From Heterodera schachtii (taxonomy: Eukaryota > Nematoda > Chromadorea > Rhabditida > Heteroderidae), in contig SIJG01000002.1 in NCBI GenBank assembly GCA_023374025.1, forward strand, positions 844,078-908,077: a DNA stretch of 64,000 nucleotides, in the 5' to 3' direction. Both the position numbers and the translations under genes were made by a program. This document shows, one piece after another, positions 37,390 to 48,975 of this stretch. Under the pieces are notes generated by a model. It made no database searches. It was not told the DNA's origin and saw only the letters and a program-made list of their open reading frames with translations. Position 1 is the first letter of the stretch. Each line of letters opens with the position of its first letter.

Positions 37390-40300
37390 GTAAAAATTTT
37401 CAAAAAATTTTATTGAAAAAATATTTATTGAAATGCTGTTTATTAAATCATCTCTTTGTTATATTATAGTATTTTTCCTGAATAAATATCATAATAGTTT
37501 CTTATTTCGTGATTTCAAATTCTCTCTTTTTTCTTATTTTTATTAATCAATATTCTAAGTTTAAATTTAGAGCGTCTTTTTTTATTGTTTATTTTCTCTT
37601 ATTCAAGTAAAGGAACAATTTTAATTAAATTAATGTATTTTAAAAATAAAAGATTGCAATTAATAATGTCATTGTAAAAAAGAAAGTTTTGTTATTCTAT
37701 TAAAATTAAATTTTATACATTTTATACAACATTTCAGTTTGTCAAAAAGGTGGAAAAAAATACAAAAATGATTATTTAATTAAATCTTTGTTAATTTGTT
37801 GCAATCAATTGTTTATTTAAGCGCCGTATTTTTTCAGAAAAATTATTCTTCACCTATTTAAAATTAAATTCATGATTTTATAATCTTTTGGCAAATCAGT
37901 ATTATTTTGATTTGTATTTTAATAAAATTAAAAATTTATAAAGGTTTATAGTTATTGTAAATCTTTAAGAATATTGAAATAACATTTTTTAAATTTTTCT
38001 TTTTTCCTCTTTTTTCTGAAATTTGAAAATTTGATTGGAATTGTTTAAAAATCATTTTAATTTAAATAAGATTGTTTCAAGAATCATATTGTCGAGAAAA
38101 AAAACAAGCCAAATAAATTAACTCTTTTATAAAAATATTAGTATAAATTGCAACTCGTTAAAATTTTTATTATCTTTTCATAATATTTAAAGTATTCATA
38201 TTAATTTAAAAAATTATTCAAAATATAAATGATAGAAATGAGTAACAGCATAATGAACTTGAGTTAACAACACCGGGCGTCCATCAGTCCGTTTTCGACA
38301 ACACCAGCCGCAGCACAACAATTTTATTATATAAACAATATGTCATAAACAAATAATAATAATAATAATAATAATAATAAGAGATAAAAACATTTAAATA
38401 AAAAGCAAATATACTAAAAATGATAAAAAAAAGAGGAATTCCATTATAAGTTTATTATTATTTTCAATGTATGCTTTTAATTTTTTTCGAACATCCAAAT
38501 CTGCATATTTGGGCAAATATTATTTATATCACAAAGTTATTTTATTATTCACAATTTACCAATACTTAAACAAATATTATCAAAAAATAATAATTTATGT
38601 GATTTCAAGAAAAATGTTATTCGAAAATTTAATATAAAAATTTATAATTTTATACAGTATTGAATTGAGAAAAAAAAAACTAAATTTATTTATACATATT
38701 TAATATTATTATGCTCCTTTTAAATAAAGTTTTAAAGAAAAAATATATTAGTCCATAATAAGGGAAAATGCAAGCATTTATAAAATGATTAGAAACAATA
38801 GTTAAAGGTAAAAATTAATTTGTACAACTAATAAATTTCTTAACTTTGAATAAATTTTTAAATAACATGAAATAAATGCTTAAATTATTATTTTTTTGAA
38901 ATAAATATTAAAAATCAAAATTTATTAAAACAAAAATAATTTCATACGCTTGTTTGGTAAAACGGTGAGCAGACAATTTATTTACAAATTTTGTCAATCT
39001 TAATTTTTAGCTAAGGTACATATATGAAATATAAAAAATTTTACTGTAAATCGAATTGAAATAAATATAAGATTAATTATTCTGAAAAAAAATTCAGTCT
39101 TATATTAAAAATTTTCATCAGTTGGAAGAGGATTAAAATTAATAAGCCCAATAATAAAATTCTTTATTATTAATAACAAAACTTTCTCGGCGATAGTGTA
39201 ACACAATTGTGAAAATATTTCGTATGAAATTTCTGATCAACAAACTCCAAAATTAAATAAATCATCTATTAATTCAAATTATAAAGTATATGGAACAAAA
39301 ATATGAACATATAAACAAGAAAGGCATATGGAATGAAAAATGTTTATAAAACAAAGATAACAAAAATTTATGTGTAAAATCGATCATCATTCAATTTAAT
39401 ATACATTAAAAATAAATTTTTTTTTAAAATTTATATTCAAATTTAAAATTTATTATTTTAAATTAAATTTAAATTAAGTGATTCAAAGCACAACTACCCG
39501 AATGCAATTTTGAACGAAATCTTTTACACATTATTCGTAATTCTTAAATATTTGGAATTTAAATAATAATATTTAAGTGAAAAATATAAAGGCATCATCA
39601 TATTAAATTATTTTAAATATTAACACTTTAACGCCAACAGAATTCTGTGAGTAACTAATTAAAAACCTAAATCAAATCTTAAATAAAAAGAAAATATCGT
39701 TAAATTTTTGAATAATATGAATGAATATTTTTATTCCAAAATAATAAAAAATTGCGCAACATTAAAATATCAAAGTAAACAAAAATGAAAAGTTAAGACA
39801 CGAAATTAAAGGTTCTCAGTTCTAGGGCCACTATTATTTTTGAATATATCCATGAATTAGCGACTTTTAAATATAAAACGCATTTAAATATATTAAAAAT
39901 ACATGACTTTTAAATAAATTTTCCATTAAACATTATAATAAACTATACCTAGTAATTACTTATTAATAAAGTTATCCGCAATAAATTGCACTCTATTAAC
40001 TTTTTGTTTATTATTTTAAATATCTAACAAATAAGCAAAATTTAAGACATATGTGAATTGAAAATAAATATATTTAAGCTCAAACAAAATGCCTCAATTT
40101 ATGAGACGAAACAAATGTAATCAATAATTTTAGAAATGTATTAAACATTAATTTTATTATAATTCAATTCTTAAGTATAAGTTAAAAAAATAAAATATTA
40201 ATTACAAAAAAAATGTATAATAACAGATAGTATTTTTATTAAAATTTAATTTATTTAAAATTTGAATTAAATTGGTTTTTTTCAAAATCTTACTTATATA

Positions 40301-40422
40301 AATTGATGATTTATCATCATTTTGGTGATTTTAAGGGGTCAATGATTTATTTTGAGATGATGATTGATTATGCTGATTTCTTGGGAAAAAACCCTCAAAA
40401 ATGGCCATTTAATTTTTTCGAA
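37390..40422. other. AT-rich gene-free stretch
   Basis: T-rich up to about 38.2 kb, then A-rich. An AAT trinucleotide microsatellite lies at about 38352-38380. A GC-richer island at 38265-38325 is open in more than one frame. Nothing else is supported. Confidence 0.55.
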
Positions 40423-40560
40423 GGGGCCTATCGGCACCACCGTGCCCCCAAAATTATTTTTCATAAAAAATAATAATAATTTGTAATTACAAATAATAAT
40501 ATCGGCTTATCTTTGGCATTTTCGGCCAAAAAATGTGTTTATTTTCGCTGACCCATAATT
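40423..40560 (-). repeat. possible hAT-MITE relative, fragment
   Basis: The sequence at 40423-40450 is, on the - strand, a relative of the GC-rich core in the hAT MITE at 43.1 kb and the fragment at 12.2 kb (shared words GGTGCCGATAG and a GGGGC...GCCCC context). It includes a stem GGCAC-CACC-GTGCC. Termini and a target duplication were not found. Confidence 0.3.
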
Positions 40561-43089
40561 AAATAAAAATAATTAAAACTGAAAATCCTTGCCTTAATTA
40601 TTATAATTAAGATTTTTTTATTTTTGTCTCTTAAATGGTGTGGCATTTACAGTTACACCTATATCAATGTATTCTATCACAAAATAAATAACAAATTCGT
40701 CAGTATTTTAAAATGAAATAAATCATGTATTATATAATCTATGAATAAAAATATTATTAAACAATTTTAGATAAAACTTAAAAAGATGTTCATAGAATGT
40801 AGTTACAAAAAAAAAATAAATATAAATAAATGTTTGCATTAAAACAAAAATAAAAATATTTTTAAAATACGAAATTAATTATACGCTATTCAAAAGGGTT
40901 AATTTATGAAAATATAAAATATGCAAATGCCCATAAAATAGTAAAAAATAAAGGTTGGAAAATTAAAAAATAAAGAAACAAAATAGTCATTATATCTCCA
41001 ACCCAGGGTAATACAAGAAATATGTGCCCGATGTTTACAATAGATTTCTTTCAATAATCATAATTATTGTTCTTTCTTTTAATTAGTTTTTCCATTATTT
41101 TAAATGTTATATTCAGCTAAGACATAATAAATTTTATATATTTAAAAGAAGCAAATATAAATAGATAAGGCAAAGTGATAATAAATAAAATGTTTCATTG
41201 CAATTTTTGAATATATATAACTCATAAATCAAATTCAGTAATATTAAATTTCTGGAATATTTAAGAATTATTATAAATTTCCAACAAACTTTCGTTAAAT
41301 ATTCGTAATTCTTCCAAACATATTTTTTCATTTTTTTAATTATATTATATAAAAGACTAATGATTTTTCTGGTGAAATGAATATAAAATAAAATAAATAT
41401 ATTTTAAAATTTTCTTCAATTATATAAAATACTTTTATATCTTAGCTTTTTTGGTTTCTATCTAAGTCAGAGCTACATCGCCGCTGCAAGTTTTCACACT
41501 TGTTTTAGTTTTCCAAACATGAATTAATCATTTAAAATAAAATAATAAAAATTTATTAATAGATAAATGTTTATAAAAAAATTAAATATTAATGTTATGT
41601 AAAAATTGTGAATTATAACTTTACTAATGGTTTCTTTTTTCCTGTTATATTGATTTGTTTTAACCAATTATGTAATTTGCTCTGAGTAATGCTTTCCAAT
41701 TAGTAGTTTTTTTTTTAATTTTGTTCATTTAAACTTGAGAAAAGTTAGTTGAAGCTAAGCGGGAAACGAGCTAAAATTTGCTTTAAACAGTTTAAAATGA
41801 CAAATATATTACGAAAAAATATTAAAAGTTAAAAATAAATCTTACATCATTTTTATAGATAAGATTTTTTCACTAAAAGAAATCATAAACGAAAATTAAA
41901 TTTTGTTGGTCAATGCTGTTACAAAGCTGAATACACCTTGATGATAAAATTTAAAAAAAAACATTCTAAAAGGTTACATAAATAATTATTTCATGCTTTT
42001 TAAAATTATTATTTACAATTAGTTCTTTGGACTCTCCAAACGATAGAATAATATAATAAAAGTAAATAAATAAACTTTTGACTATATCTTATTTTAATTA
42101 ATTTTTATACCGAATTCATAACTAATTTTAGATTTTTTATACCTGAACACCAAACACGAAAACTTATGTATGTTTAATAAATTATCATAATATTACACTG
42201 AAAGTAGTTTGTTTTTAATTTAAAAAATAAATGAAGATTAATAAAAAAAACTAAAACCTGAGTCGAGAATCTCAGTATTGTCGGAAATCTTCGTCATGTT
42301 TTCGTTTGATCTTAATTTAGGGTTAACTGTCAAAATTTATTAGAACAAAAACCTTTATTACTACAGAATTTAAAAAATTATCAATCGCGAAATTATAAGA
42401 CTAAAATTCATTAAAATAATTAAGAATAATAAAAAATAAATTTAAAATATTATTACTTTGTAAAAACAGCTAAAAATAATCAAAAACATAAATTGGAATT
42501 AGAATCTTTCAAAAAATTTTGCAAGAAATATAATTTAGAGCATTATGCCCTAATTCCTGAATCACAACAATTATGAAAATTTTCTTTTCCAGATACGAAT
42601 TTGCCTTGCAATTTGCGGTGTTTTGTCTTTCAATTATCATTTAATAAATTTTAGCATATTTGTCATTTCTTAGGGTATTTTTCAAAAAATAAATTAAAAC
42701 GCTTTAAGGGGTATATACAGCCAAGCCATTAAGTGATCACAAACATTTGCTTTATTTTGAATTGCTTTGAAAGCAAAAAAAAATTATATTTTTTTATCGA
42801 TTTGGCTAACTATAATTTATTTTATGGCAGTCAAAGACTAAACATTTCTTCATGAAAATTAATAAAGCTGTGTATTAAGGCAAGAAGTGTCACTGTTGAA
42901 TTTAATTATATGATACAATAACAAATAATTATTTTAAAATTTCATAACATTTTTCTTCTAATATGCAATTCAAAAAGACTCAAAAATTATTCTATCATTT
43001 GGACAATTTAATCAAAAACATATTTACTTGCTTCCCACTTCCCATTAAAGAAAAAACAATACATCAATTTATTTTTAATTAAAAAAAAT
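40561..43089. other. AT-rich gene-free stretch
   Basis: A-rich on the + strand. An exon-like island on the - strand at about 42255-42302 starts ATG, reads MTKISDNTEILDS and runs into a possible donor (CAG|GTTTTA). No gene is called. Confidence 0.5.
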
Positions 43090-43097
43090 ACTTACTA

Positions 43098-43732
43098 CAG
43101 GGGTGGGATCGTCCAAAGTCGGCTTCCAAGGACGGGTATGCCGATTTGCAAGGACATAGAGGTGAAAATACACCAAATCCAAGGACATTTAAAATTTTTA
43201 TTATATGCAATAAAAAATGGTTAATATTATTCAAATGGTTTGTATTTTTCACCGAATGGGTTTTTCCAACATTTTTTTGTTTTTACTGATTTTTCCTCAT
43301 TTCACCGCATATGCCTCTTTTGCGGCGCGCTTTTCCCAAAAAACTTTTGAGAAATGGGCGAGGAGAGGAGGTCCGGCGGTGCCGATAGACGCCGCCGGGG
43401 AAAATTTTGAAAATTTTAGTGCAATTTGTTAACAGATTTTTACCAAAAACTGCAGGATAAGGAGGGGGGGGGGGTCCCGCCGCCGGGAAAAATTTGTAAT
43501 TTTTAATGCGATTTTTGAGAAAAAAATTACTTTATGTTGACATAATGCCATAATTTAATCAAAATATTGTTGAAAATTACAAAAATTTAGCAAATTTCTT
43601 GGAATTTTTTTTAAAATTTTCCAAATGCTCATTTCCAGGACGTCCTTGGCATCCAAGGACATTTTTTATTTTCAAGGAAGAGAGCCAAATTCCAAGGACG
43701 TCCTTGGCATCCAAGGACGAATCCCACCCCTG
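43098..43732. mobile_element. hAT-type MITE with 8-bp TSD
   Basis: A 635-bp non-autonomous element. The left end, CAGGGGTGGGATCGTCC, and the right end (reverse complement CAGGGGTGGGATTCGTCC) match except for one inserted T. It is flanked by a perfect 8-bp duplication, ACTTACTA, at 43090-43097 and 43733-43740, diagnostic of hAT transposition. Subterminal repeats of CAAGGAC occur near both ends, including a 16-base palindrome CCAAGGACGTCCTTGG at 43692-43707. The interior has a GC-rich core (GTCCGGCGGTGCCGATAG at 43371-43388) and an 11-base G run at 43464-43474. Small ORFs inside are not transposase. It is a different family from the MITE at 13.8 kb. Confidence 0.92.
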
Positions 43733-43740
43733 ACTTACTA

Positions 43741-46700
43741 GGATACAAAATATAAGAAAAATACTAATTAAAAATAAGCCTTCCAAATTAATTTATAATT
43801 ATATATTAATAAACAGATTATAAAGCTAAAATAAAGTGAAATTATTGTTTCATTGGGATGCTTAAGATTTTATTATAATGATGATACAAGCGTTATTTAA
43901 TTAATAATGGGTTTTATGTTTGATCAATTATACGGGGCAATGTATCTCCTTGAATCGTATTTAACTGCTTCAATCGCGAATGTCTTGTAAATGTGAATAT
44001 AATAAAGTCAGATATAAAATATGAAAAAAATAAAATTAATTAATAATTATAAACAATAAAATTATTTTTATAGTAAAAACACGGAAAACATATTTATTTG
44101 TCTTTGTTTTTATATTCAATGAAAAATATTCTATTTCAAGTCAATTTAATTCAAATTATATTAAAAACAAGTTATGCTAAAATAATAATTTTTAAAAATA
44201 GTAAAAGTATTAATGTTTTTCAACATAAATCACAGCTTGTCCGCCGGTTAATAAAAAGGATAAGTCTAAAATTTGTGAGAAAATTGACTCATAAAAGTAA
44301 AATTAATTTTTTTGTAATATAACTGGTAGAAAATAAAAAAATAACAAAAAAAATGAATCAATACAAAATAAAAATGTTTTTTTTTAAAGTAGTAAATAAT
44401 AAGCTTTTTAATTTATGAAAATTTACAAATATTTTGTTTTCAATTAAATGGCTACTAATGTTTATTCAAGTTGCAATAAATATTATATGGCATATTTGCT
44501 TTCAAGAATCAATATTAAATAAAAATAAAGATTCATAATAAATACATCATTGAAATTTTATTAATATTTGAAATGCAGAGTATATTAAGATTAAAACCAT
44601 CAAATTATTTTTTAAAAAACTTCCAAATCAACAAATTACCTTACGATTTCGGTTCCTTATGCAAGTAAAAAAATTTCGTTATTCTATAACAATATATTTA
44701 AGTGTATATTTTTAACAAAAAATTTCAAAAATTGAATTACGAAGAATAATGTAAAATTTTGTAAATAATAAATTGATGTGAAATGCGTTATTTTAATGTG
44801 CTATAAAAGAATAATCACATAAAAATGATAAAAAAATAGAACTACAAATTGCATCTCTAATAATAAGACAAAAAAATATATTAAAAAACCGCTATATAAA
44901 TTGAATGAATAAATTATAGATAATGAAGAAATTTTAAATATTAATAAATAATTTTAAAGAATTTAATAAAGTTTATATTATTCTGCGTTAGGCCTAGCAA
45001 AACAAAAATTATATAAAGTAATAAAATTATATAGTTCTGTGAGCAAAAATCAACGTCATGCGGGCAAAAATGGACATGAATAATGTTTAACATAATATTT
45101 AAAAAAATTGACCAAAATAAAAATACAAAAAAATTGTTTAAAAAATGGGTTACACTAAACATTTAATTACATTAAAATTGATTGGGAAAAGGTGAAGTTA
45201 ATTTAAAAAAATATAAAATAACTAATTTTGATAATAAAAAATTTTATCAGCTAAAGAAAAAAACTTGAAACTTAATCACAAATAATCATAACAATTAACA
45301 CATTTATTGTTAGAAAATTCAAATAAATATGGAATTTATAAAATAATTTAACGCAATATTTCTACGACTGAAATAGGTATTGTTATTTTTTTATTTGTAG
45401 TTTTATTGTTATTTGTATTTATGTTTTACATTGAATGTATTTTATTTGCAAAATTTAGCAGATTATTTATTCAATTCTATTTAATATCAATTTTATAAAT
45501 TTTAATTTATGCAATTGTTAAATTTGCTATTTGGTCCCAGGGAAATGGTAAGTCTAAATAAATTTTAATTTATTAGTTAGAGAGATTTCACAAAAATTGG
45601 GGAACAAAAATAAAGCAATGTAAAACCAACAGAATTCATCGGCGGGATGCTCCGAATCTATGATTTTTGGGAAGTTTCATAATCACATTAATTTTTCTTT
45701 TTACATCCCTCAAATCGGATAACGCCCTAATAAAAGAAAATTTAATAATTTTTATTTTTTCATTTTGTCTATTAAATATTTGTACAATAATTTTAAAAGA
45801 CTATTTTAGCCAATGAATTCTTTATTTTTATTAAATATCTAACTAAAAATTATTTTGTTTTCAGCTTCACTTTAGTTAACATTAAGTGAGGCATTGTATG
45901 ATTTTTTAAATAATTTTATTTGATAGTCCTAAGAATTCGTTGTTAAATTTAGAATTTAAAAAAATAATTATTTTAAAAAAAGTTATGGCAAAATTATAAA
46001 TCAAGTAAATTGTGCAAGCTTTTGAGGATACTTATTATGGGTGGTAACCGTTATTTTAAATTGCTATAGAAATTTTTGAATTTATTTTTATTTATTGTAT
46101 TTCCCACTTCTTTTGGTTTATTAATATTTAGTTCAATTTATTTTAAATAATTTAAATGTTTCTATTTAATTTGAGTTTTTTAAGTATAAGTTTTTTGCCA
46201 TTGTTGGGTTTTTTTAATTTGTCTAAAAATTATTTTAGTGTTATTTATTATAATAAACTCGAATAAGATATCATTAATAATTTAAATAGATTGTTATGAA
46301 AATAATTGTTAAATAAAATCCTTTTATTATTTTAATTGCAGATTTTTAAATGAATATTAAAAAGAAAAATTATATGAAAATGCATCCTCAATAAATGAAA
46401 ATATGAAAAAAGAAACGATACTTTTACTAAAAAATTTTTCTAATTTCTTCGATAAAAATATGAAACTATTAAAATTTGCGGTATTTAAAAAACCAATATA
46501 AAAATCATTATTTTCCTTAACATATTATTCCATTGTTTTCAAATGTTTAAATTTAATTTTTGTTCAATTCATTGAAATATTCTTGCGTTATTGGAGGTTT
46601 TATAAGAAATAATTTACTTTTTAGGTAAAAGTTATAGTTGTTACTAATCATGGTCAAAATTATTGTCTATCTGTGATAATGAATAATTCATTTCATTGTT

Positions 46701-46922
46701 TTTTTTTATTAAAACAGCATCTTTAATTAATTTAAGTTTTATTTTATTTAAATCACCTCGTCAACAGCGAAGAAAGCGATAATGAATTTCGCTCTCTGGC
46801 GAATGGCAAAAAACAAAAGAAAAAAAAATTAAAATTTTGATATAAAATTTGTTGAATAAATTCTTAATAAAAAATGCAAAAAAAAAGGTTGTAAAACTTT
46901 ATTAAAAATATAGGAAATGTTT
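43741..46922. other. AT-rich gene-free stretch
   Basis: No recognised gene. Exon-like islands occur at about 45640-45690 and 46765-46840; the latter reads NSEESDNEFRSLANGKKQKK on the + strand, acidic then basic, before a stop. T-rich on the + strand from about 45.4 kb. Confidence 0.5.
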
Positions 46923-47095
46923 GAGGAAAATAATTAAAAAACATTTAATATTATGGCGCAAAAAATAAAAAAAAGATGAAAAAAAGTTTGAGGAAAATAA
47001 TTAAAACACATTTAATATTATAGTGCAAAATAAAAATATTGGGGAAAATAATGAAAATACATTTTATATTATAGTGCAAAAAATATATAAAAAGA
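46923..47095 (+). repeat. degenerate tandem repeat, three copies
   Basis: Three copies of a unit built on GAGGAAAATAATTAAAAC, CATTTAATATTATAGTGCAAAA start at 46923, 46990 and 47041. Unit length varies (67 then 51 bases) because of differing A-rich spacers. A C run (47171-47179) lies shortly downstream. Non-coding. Confidence 0.7.
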
Positions 47096-47100
47096 AAAAA

Positions 47101-48500
47101 TAGTACATTTGCAAAAAAAAAGAGGTCACAAAAAAAAACCAAACACAAAAAATCCCCCTACTCAATCGATCCCCCCCCCGTCCCTCCTCTCAACTGACCG
47201 GTGTCTAACTACTTATATATATACATGATCAGAAAATATTATATGAACCTTTTTAATACAATTTAATATTAATATTATTAGTTTATTTGTTTTGATTAAT
47301 GTCGTGCTTATTTTTACCTCTAAGAAATTTTATAAGTTTATTTAAACTTTTAATTTAATTTCGCTTACATTAATAAACCATATTATCAAATCATTCTTGA
47401 TCATAAAACCATTTATTTAATCAATCTTCAAACAATTTAGGTTTTTTATTTTTACTATTATTTCTTACGAAATAACAATAAAAAATTTTAGGAAAATTTA
47501 TGTGTCATATTTTAGCATTTTATACTATAACAAAATCATATTTAAATTTCATTTTTTAATTATATTATTTCTTTTTATTTATAATTTTTCATGTTAATAA
47601 AATTGAATATTTTTTTGTAGTAGAAATATTTTTTTTCTTTTCGTAGTTTATTCAATTTAAAAATGATTTATTTGTTATGATAAAATAAATATTTTATAAA
47701 ATTCTTTAAATTTTGCTTTATTTTTTAGATATGACTTATTTTTAAATATATATTTTTTATTTTAACCATTCTTTGAATTCATAAAATTGTTTAAAGCTTA
47801 ATTTTTTAAATAATTATATTTGTAGATAATATTTTGTTTGGCCAAGTTATTTTCAGCTCGATCATTATTCATGCGCTTGATGGACGTCTTCCAATTACGT
47901 CGTACGTGTTTTTCGAATTTGGACGAAGACAGACGTTTTTCTTTTTTTAGGATGTGTATTATTTTTATTTATATATTTGTTGGTAAGCATTTTTTGATTG
48001 TTTAACATTTAAATTACATATCCGATTAAAAAGAATCTACCCTATAATGCGGAAATAATATTAATTTTTTAATTTCCTATATTTAAAATAATTTTTTATA
48101 TTTGTAGATAATAATTAATTAATTTTTATAAATAGTTATTGTTTGAAAATTTCTTACCTTAATAAATTTTTAATTTATTTATTTCATATTTTATTAACCG
48201 TATTTTTTAAAATTCGATTGTTTAATTTTTTAAAATAATTTCTTGGTCAAAAGGGTAAGAATTCCGAATTTCACATGAATGCTCAGTTTTTCTTAATCTC
48301 ATTATTTAAAACAGAATATATATTTATTTCTTGCTTTCTTTATAATCTTCTTTCTATTTATGTTGTTATAAGATAGAAATAAATAATCAAACTTTTATTA
48401 AAGACAGAAAAATCAGAACGAAATCCGGTTTTTTAAGTTCCGTTTCCGGGTCTTAACGAGCTCGGAAGAAGCAATTTTAATATCAGTTTTGTATGCTCTT
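47101..48500. other. AT-rich gene-free stretch
   Basis: T-rich on the + strand. It contains an exon-like island at about 47850-47945 (reads IIIHALDGRLPITSYVFFEF after a TTTTCAG) and another at about 48425-48475. Neither is assigned. Confidence 0.5.
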
Positions 48501-48504
48501 TTCA

Positions 48505-48975
48505 ACTAAAAAAAGAGTTTTAAAAAATATTAAACATAAAAAAAGTTCTTAATAGAATAATAATAATAATTAATTTTTTACAGAAAATTAAATTGAAATG
48601 TTAAATCATTTTTTAAATTTATTTGCTGCAATGATAAATTTTCATTTTATGAATTTTATAATAAAGAATTAATTGCTCTTTTTTATTAATATTTAAAATC
48701 CGGAATTGGTTGATTTTTAAGAAATTATTAAAATAAATTTAATAGTTTTTAATTTTTTGGATGATTTAAAAAAAGAGTTTTAAAAAACAATAAAAACAAA
48801 AAAAGTTATTAGCAAAATAATAATAATTAAATTATTTATTCCATTTTTTTATAAAAACTCAAACTTTTACTTTTTTCCGGAACTTCCGGAAGTGTCCAAT
48901 TAAAAAAAGAGCTTTAAAAAAATTGAAAACGAAAAAAGTTATTAACAAAATAATAATAATAAATTTATTTTATAA
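48505..48975 (+). repeat. irregular three-copy repeat
   Basis: Three copies of a roughly 65-base A-rich module have the form AAAAAAAGAGTTTTAAAAAA, then AAAAAAAGTTMTTA and AATAATAATAAT. The GAG triplets lie at 48515, 48775 and 48909. The 260-base gap is about twice the 134-base gap, suggesting an original tandem array with period near 130 and one eroded copy. Each copy is preceded by TCCGG-containing sequence. No coding potential. Confidence 0.55.

Noticed and set aside
43217..43786. Two ORFs of about 70 codons
   Set aside because: They lie within or across the end of the hAT MITE and read through its subterminal repeats; not transposase.
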